Below are positions 8,236-15,949 of a stretch of 64,000 nt of DNA, piece by piece; position 1 is the stretch's first letter, and every line of letters starts with the position of its first letter. The translations under genes were made by a program, and so were the position numbers. The notes under the pieces are model-generated. The model worked only from the letters and a program-made list of their open reading frames with translations. It did no database searches and was not told where the DNA came from. The DNA lies in contig NZ_JAAIYA010000017.1 in assembly GCF_010894405.1 (NCBI RefSeq), positions 62,001 to 126,000 of the forward strand, read 5' to 3'. The stretch is from Pyxidicoccus caerfyrddinensis. GTDB taxonomy: Bacteria; Myxococcota; Myxococcia; Myxococcales; Myxococcaceae.

Positions 8236-11200
8236 ATGCCTGCCGCCCGAGCCGCCGCACGAGGTCCCTCCCGCGCTCCCGCGCGCGGTGGGGCCGGTGC
8301 GCGTGCCGGGGGCGGCGCCACCACGGCCGCGGCACCGGGCGGCGCGGCGGTGAAGGTGGGCGGCGACGCGGAGAAGGACCCGCGCTTCCGCAAGGTCATC
8401 GAGCAGCTGGAGAAGAGCTCGAAGAAGACGAAGCAGCACCCGCCCGCCGCGCAGAAGGCCTCCGAGGCCCAGGCCGCCGCCGTGTCCCCGCCCTCCGAGC
8501 GGACCGCCGGCGCCAAGGCCAATCAAGTGGACGCCATGAAGTCGGCGGAGGCGCCCAAGGCAGAGCCCAGCGGTTTCCTCGCGTTGCTGCGCGAGGAAAT
8601 CGAAAAGGTGATGCCGAAGAACCTGGATGACGCCGACAAGTTCATGGAGGGCAACGAGACGGCCCAGGTGAAGGGCGCCGTCTCCGGAGGCGTGAAGGAG
8701 CAGAAGGACACGGCGGCGGGCCCCACCGAGCAGGCCTCCGCCGCGCCCCCGGACACGGGCTCCGTCCCCGCCCGCCAGTCCGCGCCACTGCCCGAGGAGC
8801 CCGCCGTGGCGCCTCCGCCCGTCAACGGCGCGGACGCCATGCCCGCGCCGAAGCCCGCCGCCGAGGTGCAGGCGCTGGGCAAGCCCAAGCAGGACGCCGA
8901 CCAGCAGATGAAGGAGGCGGAGCTGACGCCGGAGCGGCTCAAGAAGGCGAACGACCCACGCTTCTCCGCCGTGATGTCGCAGAAGACGAACGTGGACAAG
9001 GTCGCCACCGTGGCGCCCGGGAAGTACGTGTCCAGCGAGACGGCCACGCTGGGGCAGGCCAAGGGCAAGGCGTCCGGAGACGCGAAGTCCGGCGTGGCGC
9101 AGATGGGCGGCGTGAAGGTCTCCGGCAACACCAAGGTCAAGGCGCGGCAGTTGCTGGCCAAGCAGCGCGACGAGGCGCGCCGCAAGGAGGTCAGCGACCA
9201 CATCGAGAAGCTGTACCAGACGACGAAGCAGCGGGTGGACACGAAGCTGTCCACGCTCGAAGCGGACGTGATGCGCCTGTTCGACCTGGGCGCGGAGGCG
9301 GCCCTGGCGGACATGAAGTCGTACGCCAACCGCGAGATCGACAAGTTCAAGGACGACCGCTACAGCGGCCTCCGCGGCAAGGCGCGCTGGCTCGCGGACC
9401 TGTTCCGCCCCGTGCCCGAGGGCATCAAGGTCATCCTCGGTCAGGCGCGCACGCGCTTCGCCGCGAAGATGGACGCGCTGGCCGTGCGCATCTCCACCAT
9501 GGTGGACACGCGGCTCGCGGACGCGAAGGCGGAGGTCGACAAGGGCCAGGGCGCCATCAAGGCGTACGTGGACAGCCTGCCCAAGGACCTGCAGGCGGTG
9601 GGGCGCGAAGCGCAGCAGGCGATGAGCGACCGCTTCGAGGAGCTGCGCAGCGGCATCGACTCGAAGAAGAACGACCTCGCCCAGAAGCTGGCGCAGAAAT
9701 ACAAGGAGGCGCACGACAAGGCGGACTCGGCGCTCAAGAAGCTGGAGGAGGAGAACGCCGGCGCGCTGAAGAAGCTGGCGGACGCCATCGGCGAGGTCAT
9801 CAAGATCCTCACCGAGTTCAAGGACAAGCTGATGGCCGTGCTCCGCAAGGGGCTGGAGACCATCAAGCTCATCCTCGCGGACCCCATCGGCTTCCTGGGC
9901 AACCTGCTCGCGGCAATCAAGCAGGGCTTCACCCAGTTCGTCGGCAACATCTGGACGCACCTGAAGAAGGGCTTCATGACGTGGCTGTTCGGCTCGCTGG
10001 CCGAGGCCGGCATCCAGGTGCCGAGCGACCTCAACGTCTGGTCCATCCTCAAGCTCGTCCTCGACGTGCTCGGGCTGACCTACGCGTGGATGCGCAGCGA
10101 GGCCGTGAAGCTGATGGGCGAGCGCAACGTGGCGCTCCTCGAGAAGCTCGTCGAGTACATCACCATCACCATCAAGGGCGGCCCGCAGGCGCTCTGGGAG
10201 AAGCTGAAGGAGGACCTCTCCAACCTGAAGGAGATGGTCATCGACGCCATCCAGAACTGGCTCATCGAGACCATCGTCAAGCAGGCCGTCACGAAGATCC
10301 TTTCGATGTTCAACCCGGCCGGCGCCATCGTCCAGGCCATCATCGCCATCTACAACGTGGTGATGTGGGTCATCGAGAACGCCTCGCGCATCGTCGCGCT
10401 CATCGAGGCGGTGGTGAACTCGGTGCACGCCATCGCCACGGGCGCCATCGGCGGCGCGGCGAATTGGATCGAGAACGCGCTGGCGAACCTGATTCCCATC
10501 GTCATCGCGTTCCTCGCGCGGCTCATCGGCCTGGGCGGCATCTCCAAGAAGATTCGCGACTTCATCACCAAGGTGCAGACGAAGGTCCGCGCCGCCGTCA
10601 TTGGCTGGCTGAAGAAGGCGTGGGCGTACGTCAAGAAGCTGTTCGGCGGCGGTGGCAAGGGCAAGCCGGACGACAAGCGGACGGCCGCGGAGAAGCAGCG
10701 CGACCTGGACGCGGCGGTGCGCGAGGCCAAGGAACTGGGGACGGCCAAGCGCCTGCGGCGGCAGATGGGCGCGCTGAAGACGAAGTACCGGCTCACCTCG
10801 CTGGAGGGCACGGAGAAGGAGGGCGTCCTCTCCGTCAAGGCCAGCATCAACCCGGAGTCCACCTTCGAGGTCGCGGACGACCACTGGGTGGTGAAGATGG
10901 TGCGCACGCAGATCGAGGCGGATGTGCGCGCCCTGCCCGGCTCCGCGAAGGAGGCACAGGTCAGGACGATCATCGACAATGCCGTGAAGGTCATCAAGAC
11001 GAAGGCCCCCAAGGCCTACGTCGAGGACGGGCCGACCGGCGAGTTCGGGGAGATTCCCGTCCTCGTCGTCCTGCCCGGCGAGAAGGTGCCACTCGGAGCG
11101 GTGTGGAACCCGACGAAGCTCTACGAGGAGATTGGGAACCCGAGCGGCGGCTCGCAGAAGCTCTTCAGGGCGCGGTCCAACAAGCAGCTGTACGTCCACG

Positions 11201-11637
11201 ACGCGAAGAAGCAGTTCGTCCCGCGCTACATCATCCGCAACATCACGGAGGAGGACCTGAAGGCGATGAATCTCTCCTCCACGGGCGAGGTGCGCGGCCC
11301 CATCACTCCGACGGGTCCGAAGGCGAGGACGACGCCCGTCGAGCACGTCATGGGCAAGAAGCCCTCGCCATTCATCTCCGCCACCCGCGCGCCTGGCGGT
11401 GACATCACCAACCCCCAGGGTGAGACCTTCGTCTCCCCGTCGGGCAAGGTGAGAATCGACCTGACGTTCATCGACCCGAAGGCCATCCTCGACCTGAGCA
11501 CCCGCGTGGGTCAGGACGAGTGGAACTTCACCAACCAGAAGACGGACATCGGCAAGCAGGCCCTCGCCGACGTCAAGAGGACCCAGGAAGTGTTGATCAA
11601 GGGCACCATTCCCGCGAAGGCCCTCACCCGGATCTGA
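8236..11637 (+). CDS. eCIS cargo/toxin-like protein with hydrophobic core and ADP-ribosyltransferase-like C-terminus
   Basis: A 1133-residue protein. The N-terminal 300 residues are Ala/Pro/Lys-rich and probably disordered (a loading signal would fit). Residues about 305-560 are long charged helices, probably coiled coil. Residues 552-600 carry a motif (GFLGNLLAAIKQGFTQFVGN) and 684-775 a long hydrophobic stretch, both typical of large cargo proteins beside eCIS genes. After a Gly/Lys hinge (GGGGKGKPDDKR) comes a C-terminal domain at about 830-1133. It shows three spaced motifs in the order of R-S-E ADP-ribosyltransferases: LFRARS (Arg 978 or 980), PFISATR (Ser 1048, Thr 1050) and RTQEVLIKGTIP (Glu 1118). 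The cargo assignment is fairly secure by context. The enzymatic assignment is inference. Confidence 0.75.
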   Translation: MPAARAAARGPSRAPARGGAGARAGGGATTAAAPGGAAVKVGGDAEKDPRFRKVIEQLEKSSKKTKQHPPAAQKASEAQAAAVSPPSERTAGAKANQVDAMKSAEAPKAEPSGFLALLREEIEKVMPKNLDDADKFMEGNETAQVKGAVSGGVKEQKDTAAGPTEQASAAPPDTGSVPARQSAPLPEEPAVAPPPVNGADAMPAPKPAAEVQALGKPKQDADQQMKEAELTPERLKKANDPRFSAVMSQKTNVDKVATVAPGKYVSSETATLGQAKGKASGDAKSGVAQMGGVKVSGNTKVKARQLLAKQRDEARRKEVSDHIEKLYQTTKQRVDTKLSTLEADVMRLFDLGAEAALADMKSYANREIDKFKDDRYSGLRGKARWLADLFRPVPEGIKVILGQARTRFAAKMDALAVRISTMVDTRLADAKAEVDKGQGAIKAYVDSLPKDLQAVGREAQQAMSDRFEELRSGIDSKKNDLAQKLAQKYKEAHDKADSALKKLEEENAGALKKLADAIGEVIKILTEFKDKLMAVLRKGLETIKLILADPIGFLGNLLAAIKQGFTQFVGNIWTHLKKGFMTWLFGSLAEAGIQVPSDLNVWSILKLVLDVLGLTYAWMRSEAVKLMGERNVALLEKLVEYITITIKGGPQALWEKLKEDLSNLKEMVIDAIQNWLIETIVKQAVTKILSMFNPAGAIVQAIIAIYNVVMWVIENASRIVALIEAVVNSVHAIATGAIGGAANWIENALANLIPIVIAFLARLIGLGGISKKIRDFITKVQTKVRAAVIGWLKKAWAYVKKLFGGGGKGKPDDKRTAAEKQRDLDAAVREAKELGTAKRLRRQMGALKTKYRLTSLEGTEKEGVLSVKASINPESTFEVADDHWVVKMVRTQIEADVRALPGSAKEAQVRTIIDNAVKVIKTKAPKAYVEDGPTGEFGEIPVLVVLPGEKVPLGAVWNPTKLYEEIGNPSGGSQKLFRARSNKQLYVHDAKKQFVPRYIIRNITEEDLKAMNLSSTGEVRGPITPTGPKARTTPVEHVMGKKPSPFISATRAPGGDITNPQGETFVSPSGKVRIDLTFIDPKAILDLSTRVGQDEWNFTNQKTDIGKQALADVKRTQEVLIKGTIPAKALTRI

Positions 11638-11640
11638 CCC

Positions 11641-12426
11641 ATGAGCGCCTCCCTCTCCCTCTACTGGCAGCCTCCGTTCCCGGACATGTCGCCCGAGCTC
11701 ACCCGGGCCATGAGTTCCCTCACGGGCGCGGGCGTCCCCACCGCCGAGCAGCAGCGAGCCTTCGCGCTCCTGCTGGCGAGCGAGCTTCCGGCGGCCCAGG
11801 GCATCGCCTTCGACCAGTTCTTCCTGGCCGAGGCGCAGACCCGCTTCGGCACGCCCAACCCCTTCAAGGCCTGGGCGGAGGAGCTGCGCCGTAAGGCGCG
11901 CGCACAGCTTTCGGCCCCGCCCGTTCCCGGCATCACCGCGTCTGGAAGCCCCATCACCGCGGCCAACCACGCCAGCGCGCTCGGCGTGCTGATGCACCTG
12001 GGCGGCGCGGAGGACCTGGAGACCCTCCAGGCCGCGCTCGACACTTCCACGGATGCCAACGTCCTCATGGGCGCGGTGCTCGCCGCGGGGAGCTGCGCGG
12101 AGCGCGCGTCCGAGGTCTCCCCGAGACTCCTGAAGCGGCTGGCGGAGCTCGTGCTGGACGCGGCGCTGCCGGAGGACGTGCGCAGCGCCGCCGTGGGCGC
12201 GGTGGACGGTGTTCCGGGGCCGGCGGCGGAGGAAGCGCTGGTGACGCTGGCTTCGCGTGCACCCCTGCCCTTCTCCGCGGATGCGGCCCTCCGGCTGGGC
12301 GGACGAGACCTGCGCAGGCACCGGCCCCTGCTCGCGCGCCTGGGGGCGGAGTGGCCCGAGGACGCCGGCTATCCCGTCACCGACGTGCGCGAGTTGCTGG
12401 AGGAGCCAGAGGAGGAGTCACCGTGA
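11641..12426 (+). CDS. HEAT-like repeat protein of unknown function
   Basis: A 261-residue protein starting 3 bases after the cargo stop and sharing a GTGA overlap with the next start. Residues about 105-250 consist of paired short helices of the pattern LGVLMHLGGAEDLETLQAAL, TDANVLMGAVLAAGSCAE and SAAVGAVDGVPGPAAEEALV, resembling HEAT or TIGR02270-type repeats. Such solenoids bind proteins. The N-terminal 100 residues are helical without a recognised family. Its place directly behind a toxin-like cargo makes an immunity or chaperone role possible, but nothing in the sequence proves it. Confidence 0.65.
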   Translation: MSASLSLYWQPPFPDMSPELTRAMSSLTGAGVPTAEQQRAFALLLASELPAAQGIAFDQFFLAEAQTRFGTPNPFKAWAEELRRKARAQLSAPPVPGITASGSPITAANHASALGVLMHLGGAEDLETLQAALDTSTDANVLMGAVLAAGSCAERASEVSPRLLKRLAELVLDAALPEDVRSAAVGAVDGVPGPAAEEALVTLASRAPLPFSADAALRLGGRDLRRHRPLLARLGAEWPEDAGYPVTDVRELLEEPEEESP

Positions 12427-14987
12427 GAAACATCCATGCCTGCCTCGTCCATGAGAACCGGGACTGCGTCATCGACCTGGTGCGCAACCTCCATCACCTG
12501 GACCCGGACTCGCGCATCCTGCTCTACAACGGCGGCCGCGACGCGGACCTGCTCCAGGGCTTCCCGTTCGAGAAGTACAACGCCGTCGTCCACCCCACTC
12601 CGAAGCCGATGAAGTGGGGCTGGCTGCACGACTTCGCGCTCGACTGCTTCCGCTACGCGCTGGCGAATGAGCCCTTCGACGCGATGACCATCGTCGACTC
12701 GGACCAGCTCGGGCTGCGGCCGGGCTACTCCGCGTTCCTCGGTGACTTCCTCGCGGCGAACCCCGGCGCGGGCCTGCTGGGCAACGTGCAGACGCCCCGC
12801 AGCCCGAGCAACCGCGCCGCCCCCGCCGTCAACGCCCGCCGCGAGCTGGACCTGTGGCGGCCCTTCCTGCGCAAGTTCCCCCAGGGCGAGGCCCAGTTCG
12901 TCCACTGGACCTTCTGGCCCTCCACCGTCTTCACCGCGGACGCCGCGAGAGACCTGGTGAAGCTGTGGGACGGGGACTCGCAGCTGCACGACATCCTCCG
13001 GCGCTCGCGCATCTGGGCCACGGAGGAGGTGCTCTTCCCCACCCTCGTCGCGCTCATGGGCCACAAGCTCCTCACCAGCCCGTGCAACTACGAGCTGGTG
13101 CGCTACCGCGTGCGGTACACGCCCGCGCAGCTCGACTCGACGATGGCCCACCCGGGCGGCTTCTGGGCGCACCCCATCCCCCGCCGCTTCGACGACCCGC
13201 TGCGCGCCCACGTGCGCTCGCGGTACCTGGACTACGAGGGCACGTCGCGGGTGGCGCGGAGCGTGGCCCCGGTGGAGGCCCCGGCGTTGGCGGCCGAGGT
13301 GCCCGCGAATGGCGACAGCGACGCGCCGAAGCTGCTCCTCACGTGGCCCATCCTCTCTGAGATGCGCAAGGTGGAGGGCTGGCTGACCGACGAAGAGGCG
13401 GACCTGCTCATCGCCGCGTCGTCCCGCGCGCTGTCGTCGCAGCCGGAGCCCTACGCCGTGGTGGAGGTGGGCAGCTTCTGCGGGAAGGCCACCGTCATCC
13501 TGGGCCGCGTGGCCGAGTCGCTCGGCTCTCCCGCGCCCATCCACGCCATCGACCCGGGGGACGGCGTGGTGGGCTCGCGCGACGGCGGGCTCCAGCACCT
13601 GGGCCCGACGCGCGACAAGCTCCAGAAGACGCTGCAACAGTCCGGGCTCGCGTCGCGCGTGCACGTCCACTTCGGGTCCGCGCCTGGCGTGCCATGGAGC
13701 AAGCCCATCGGATTCCTCCTCGTGGACGGACTGCACGACTACGCCAGCGTCTCCGCCGACTTCCGGCACCTGGAGCCGTGGCTCGCCGCCGGAGGGCTCG
13801 CCGCGTTCCACGACTGCGCGGACTACTTCCCGGGCGTGAAGCGCTTCGTGCAGGAGCTGCTGCGCAGCGGCAGGTTCCGGCGCGTGCACATGGCGGGCTC
13901 CCTCGTCGTGCTGGAGAAGGTGGCCACGGCGGAGCAGGCGGATGCGGCGGCCGCGCCTCCGCCCACGCACGACGACGGGGCCACGACGGATGCGGTGGCC
14001 GTCCGCCCCACCGTGGAGGCGGTGACGGCACCGCCGGGTGACAGCGGGGCCTCCGCGGGCGAAGTCTCCGCACCGCCCGTTGAGGGGCCTCCGTCGGGCG
14101 ATGGCCTGGCCGCCGCGGACGAAGCCTCCGCACCGTCTGTCGCGGAGCCACCGACTCCTCCCCCACCGGGCGACCGCGTTGACGCCGTGAGCGTCAGCGC
14201 CAACGAGACTCCCGCGCCCGCCCTCCCGGTCCGCGCTCGCGTCGTGCCGCCTCCAGGGAAGGAGGGCACGCAGGTCTCCTGCATCATGCCCACGTTCAAC
14301 CGGCGCCGCTTCGTGCCGCTCGCCGTGCGCTGGTTCCTCGCACAGGACTGGGAGCACCGGGAGCTCATCGTCGTGGACGACGGCACCGAGCCCGTGCGCG
14401 ACCTGCTGCCCGACGATTCGCGCATCCGCTACGTGCGACTGGACCGTCGCCACTCGCTGGGCGCCAAGCGCAACCTCGCGTGCCAGGCGGCGCGCGGTGA
14501 CATCATCGTCCACTGGGACGACGACGACTGGTCCGCGCCGACGCGCCTCACCTACCAGGTGTCGTCCCTGCTCCGGGCGAGCGCGAGCGCATGCGGGCTC
14601 ACCCGCGTCTACTATCACCAGCCCACGACAGGCCGCTCCTGGCAGTACGTGTACCCCGCCGGCCAGCGCCCCTGGGTGTCCGGCAACACGCTCTGCTACA
14701 CGCGGGACTCCTGGCGCCGCAATCCGTTCCCCGACATCAACGTCGGCGAGGACGCGCGCTTCCTCTGGAGCGACCCGTCCCGGAAGCTCCTCGTGCTGGA
14801 CGACCCGTCCTTCTTCGTCGCCTGCGTGCACGACGCCAACATCGACCCGAAGCGCGTCCACCACCGCTTCTGGCATGCACACCCCACCGACGCCATCCGC
14901 GCGCTCATGGGGGACGACGCCTTCTCCACCCTCCGAAACGCCGCCCTCCCCGCTGAACCGCGCCCGCTCGCCGCGGGAGCGCCCTGA
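12423..14987 (+). CDS. Fusion: glycosyltransferase-like domain, SAM methyltransferase, GT2 glycosyltransferase
   Basis: An 854-residue protein. The start is taken as GTG at 12423, which overlaps the preceding TGA (GTGA). The longer upstream ATG frame only shadows the previous gene. Residues about 1-270 look like a glycosyltransferase (VDSDQLGLRPGYSAFLGDF has the metal-binding DSD). Residues about 320-500 are a class I methyltransferase of the MTase_24 type (VVEVGSFCGKATVILGRV, then IHAIDPGDG and LLVDGLHDYASVSADF). A Pro/Ala linker with a 60-base repeat spans about 505-610. Residues about 615-840 are a family-2 glycosyltransferase (CIMPTFNRRRFVPLAVRWF, VVDDGTE, HWDDDDWSAPTR). Three catalytic modules in one chain suggest sequential modification of one glycan. 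The substrate is unknown. Confidence 0.85.
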   Translation: MRNIHACLVHENRDCVIDLVRNLHHLDPDSRILLYNGGRDADLLQGFPFEKYNAVVHPTPKPMKWGWLHDFALDCFRYALANEPFDAMTIVDSDQLGLRPGYSAFLGDFLAANPGAGLLGNVQTPRSPSNRAAPAVNARRELDLWRPFLRKFPQGEAQFVHWTFWPSTVFTADAARDLVKLWDGDSQLHDILRRSRIWATEEVLFPTLVALMGHKLLTSPCNYELVRYRVRYTPAQLDSTMAHPGGFWAHPIPRRFDDPLRAHVRSRYLDYEGTSRVARSVAPVEAPALAAEVPANGDSDAPKLLLTWPILSEMRKVEGWLTDEEADLLIAASSRALSSQPEPYAVVEVGSFCGKATVILGRVAESLGSPAPIHAIDPGDGVVGSRDGGLQHLGPTRDKLQKTLQQSGLASRVHVHFGSAPGVPWSKPIGFLLVDGLHDYASVSADFRHLEPWLAAGGLAAFHDCADYFPGVKRFVQELLRSGRFRRVHMAGSLVVLEKVATAEQADAAAAPPPTHDDGATTDAVAVRPTVEAVTAPPGDSGASAGEVSAPPVEGPPSGDGLAAADEASAPSVAEPPTPPPPGDRVDAVSVSANETPAPALPVRARVVPPPGKEGTQVSCIMPTFNRRRFVPLAVRWFLAQDWEHRELIVVDDGTEPVRDLLPDDSRIRYVRLDRRHSLGAKRNLACQAARGDIIVHWDDDDWSAPTRLTYQVSSLLRASASACGLTRVYYHQPTTGRSWQYVYPAGQRPWVSGNTLCYTRDSWRRNPFPDINVGEDARFLWSDPSRKLLVLDDPSFFVACVHDANIDPKRVHHRFWHAHPTDAIRALMGDDAFSTLRNAALPAEPRPLAAGAP
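14053..14153 (+). repeat. Degenerate 60-base tandem repeat coding for Pro/Ala linker
   Basis: Two copies of a roughly 41-base segment start at 14053 (CCGCGGGCGAAGTCTCCGCA) and 14113 (CCGCGGACGAAGCCTCCGCA) with a 60-base period. They lie in the linker between the methyltransferase and GT2 domains. They encode similar peptides (EVSAPPVEGPP and EASAPSVAEPP). A third, weaker unit may precede them. This looks like a length-variable linker. Confidence 0.6.
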
Positions 14988-14995
14988 GGCCCGCC

Positions 14996-15760
14996 ATGAC
15001 TCCCGCCCTCACCTTCATCTTCCACGACCACATCATCCGTCCCAGCCTGGTCGCCGCCGTGCGCTCGGCCATTGCCCACAACAAGAGCGCCGTCGTCCGC
15101 GTCTACTGCAACCCGGAGAGCATCCCCCGCTACCAGCCGCTGCTGCCCAAGGTCCACTTCGAGGACCTGACGCAGTACTTCGGCGCGCTGCAGACCACGC
15201 GGATGGACGTGGCCGCACGTCGCATGCGCGCCCTCGCGCTGCACCAGCATGGCGGTTGGTACCTGGACTCCTTCGACACGCTCACCCTGCGCACGCTGCC
15301 AGCGGTGGAGCGCTTCACCATCGGTGAAGAGTGCTGGGACGCGCACCGCCGCTGCGCCGGCGTCTGTGCCAGCCCTCCGGGAGACCCGTTCGCCGAGGCC
15401 TGGCTCACCGCGATGAAGGCCATCCCCGACGCGCAGTGGGACCACTGGACGGACCAGAACATCGCCAACCGCGTCATCGACTCGCGCCGCTTCCGCGTGG
15501 ACCAGTTGTTCACCGGCCTCCTCAACTGGGCCTCAGAAACAGGCTTCGAGGGCGAGCTCAAGCTCTCCGAGGACCAGGTGGAATGGCTCGTCGACCATGC
15601 CTGGGTCGTCCACTACTACGGCCGCGGCGCTCGGGGCGTTCCGTACCGGGAGATGGACCTCACCGCACTGCGTCGAGCCCGCAACCTCGACGGGTGGATT
15701 CCCCGGCTCATCCTCCACTACAGCAAGGGCGTGCCCGAGGCGTCCCAGCAGCCCGCGTGA
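14996..15760 (+). CDS. DXD-sugar-binding glycosyltransferase (GT32-like)
   Basis: A 254-residue protein 8 bases after the fusion glycosyltransferase. It starts MTPALTFIFHDH. The segment RRMRALALHQHGGWYLDSFDTLTL is the typical helix plus DxD metal/nucleotide-sugar site of family-32-like transferases (capsular or lipid glycosylation). The C-terminal part ([19 protein letters not shown]) fits a substrate-facing loop. No membrane segment is visible, so it should act in the cytoplasm or at the inner face of the membrane. It is the last gene of a run that begins at or before base 1, and 189 bases without a gene follow it. Confidence 0.8.
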   Translation: MTPALTFIFHDHIIRPSLVAAVRSAIAHNKSAVVRVYCNPESIPRYQPLLPKVHFEDLTQYFGALQTTRMDVAARRMRALALHQHGGWYLDSFDTLTLRTLPAVERFTIGEECWDAHRRCAGVCASPPGDPFAEAWLTAMKAIPDAQWDHWTDQNIANRVIDSRRFRVDQLFTGLLNWASETGFEGELKLSEDQVEWLVDHAWVVHYYGRGARGVPYREMDLTALRRARNLDGWIPRLILHYSKGVPEASQQPA

Positions 15761-15949
15761 GCCGGCCGTCAACCGTTGGACGCCCTCGTACAGGGGGGTG
15801 GGATTTCTGTTGTGGGGTGGATTGCTCGGTTTCTCGGACGATGTGAGGATGGAGTTCCCCTCCGAGGAGCCGACCGTGAGCTGTCCCCCCGTCGTTTCCA
15901 CGCCGAATGCTCCCGCTGTCCACCCCGCCGCTGAAGTAGGGCATTGCCC

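Noticed and set aside
8131-12321. Nearly 1400-codon minus-strand open frame opposite the cargo gene
   Set aside because: The translation is almost wholly Leu/Arg/His/Asp repeats that mirror the charged helices of the sense strand. There is no ribosome site or motif.
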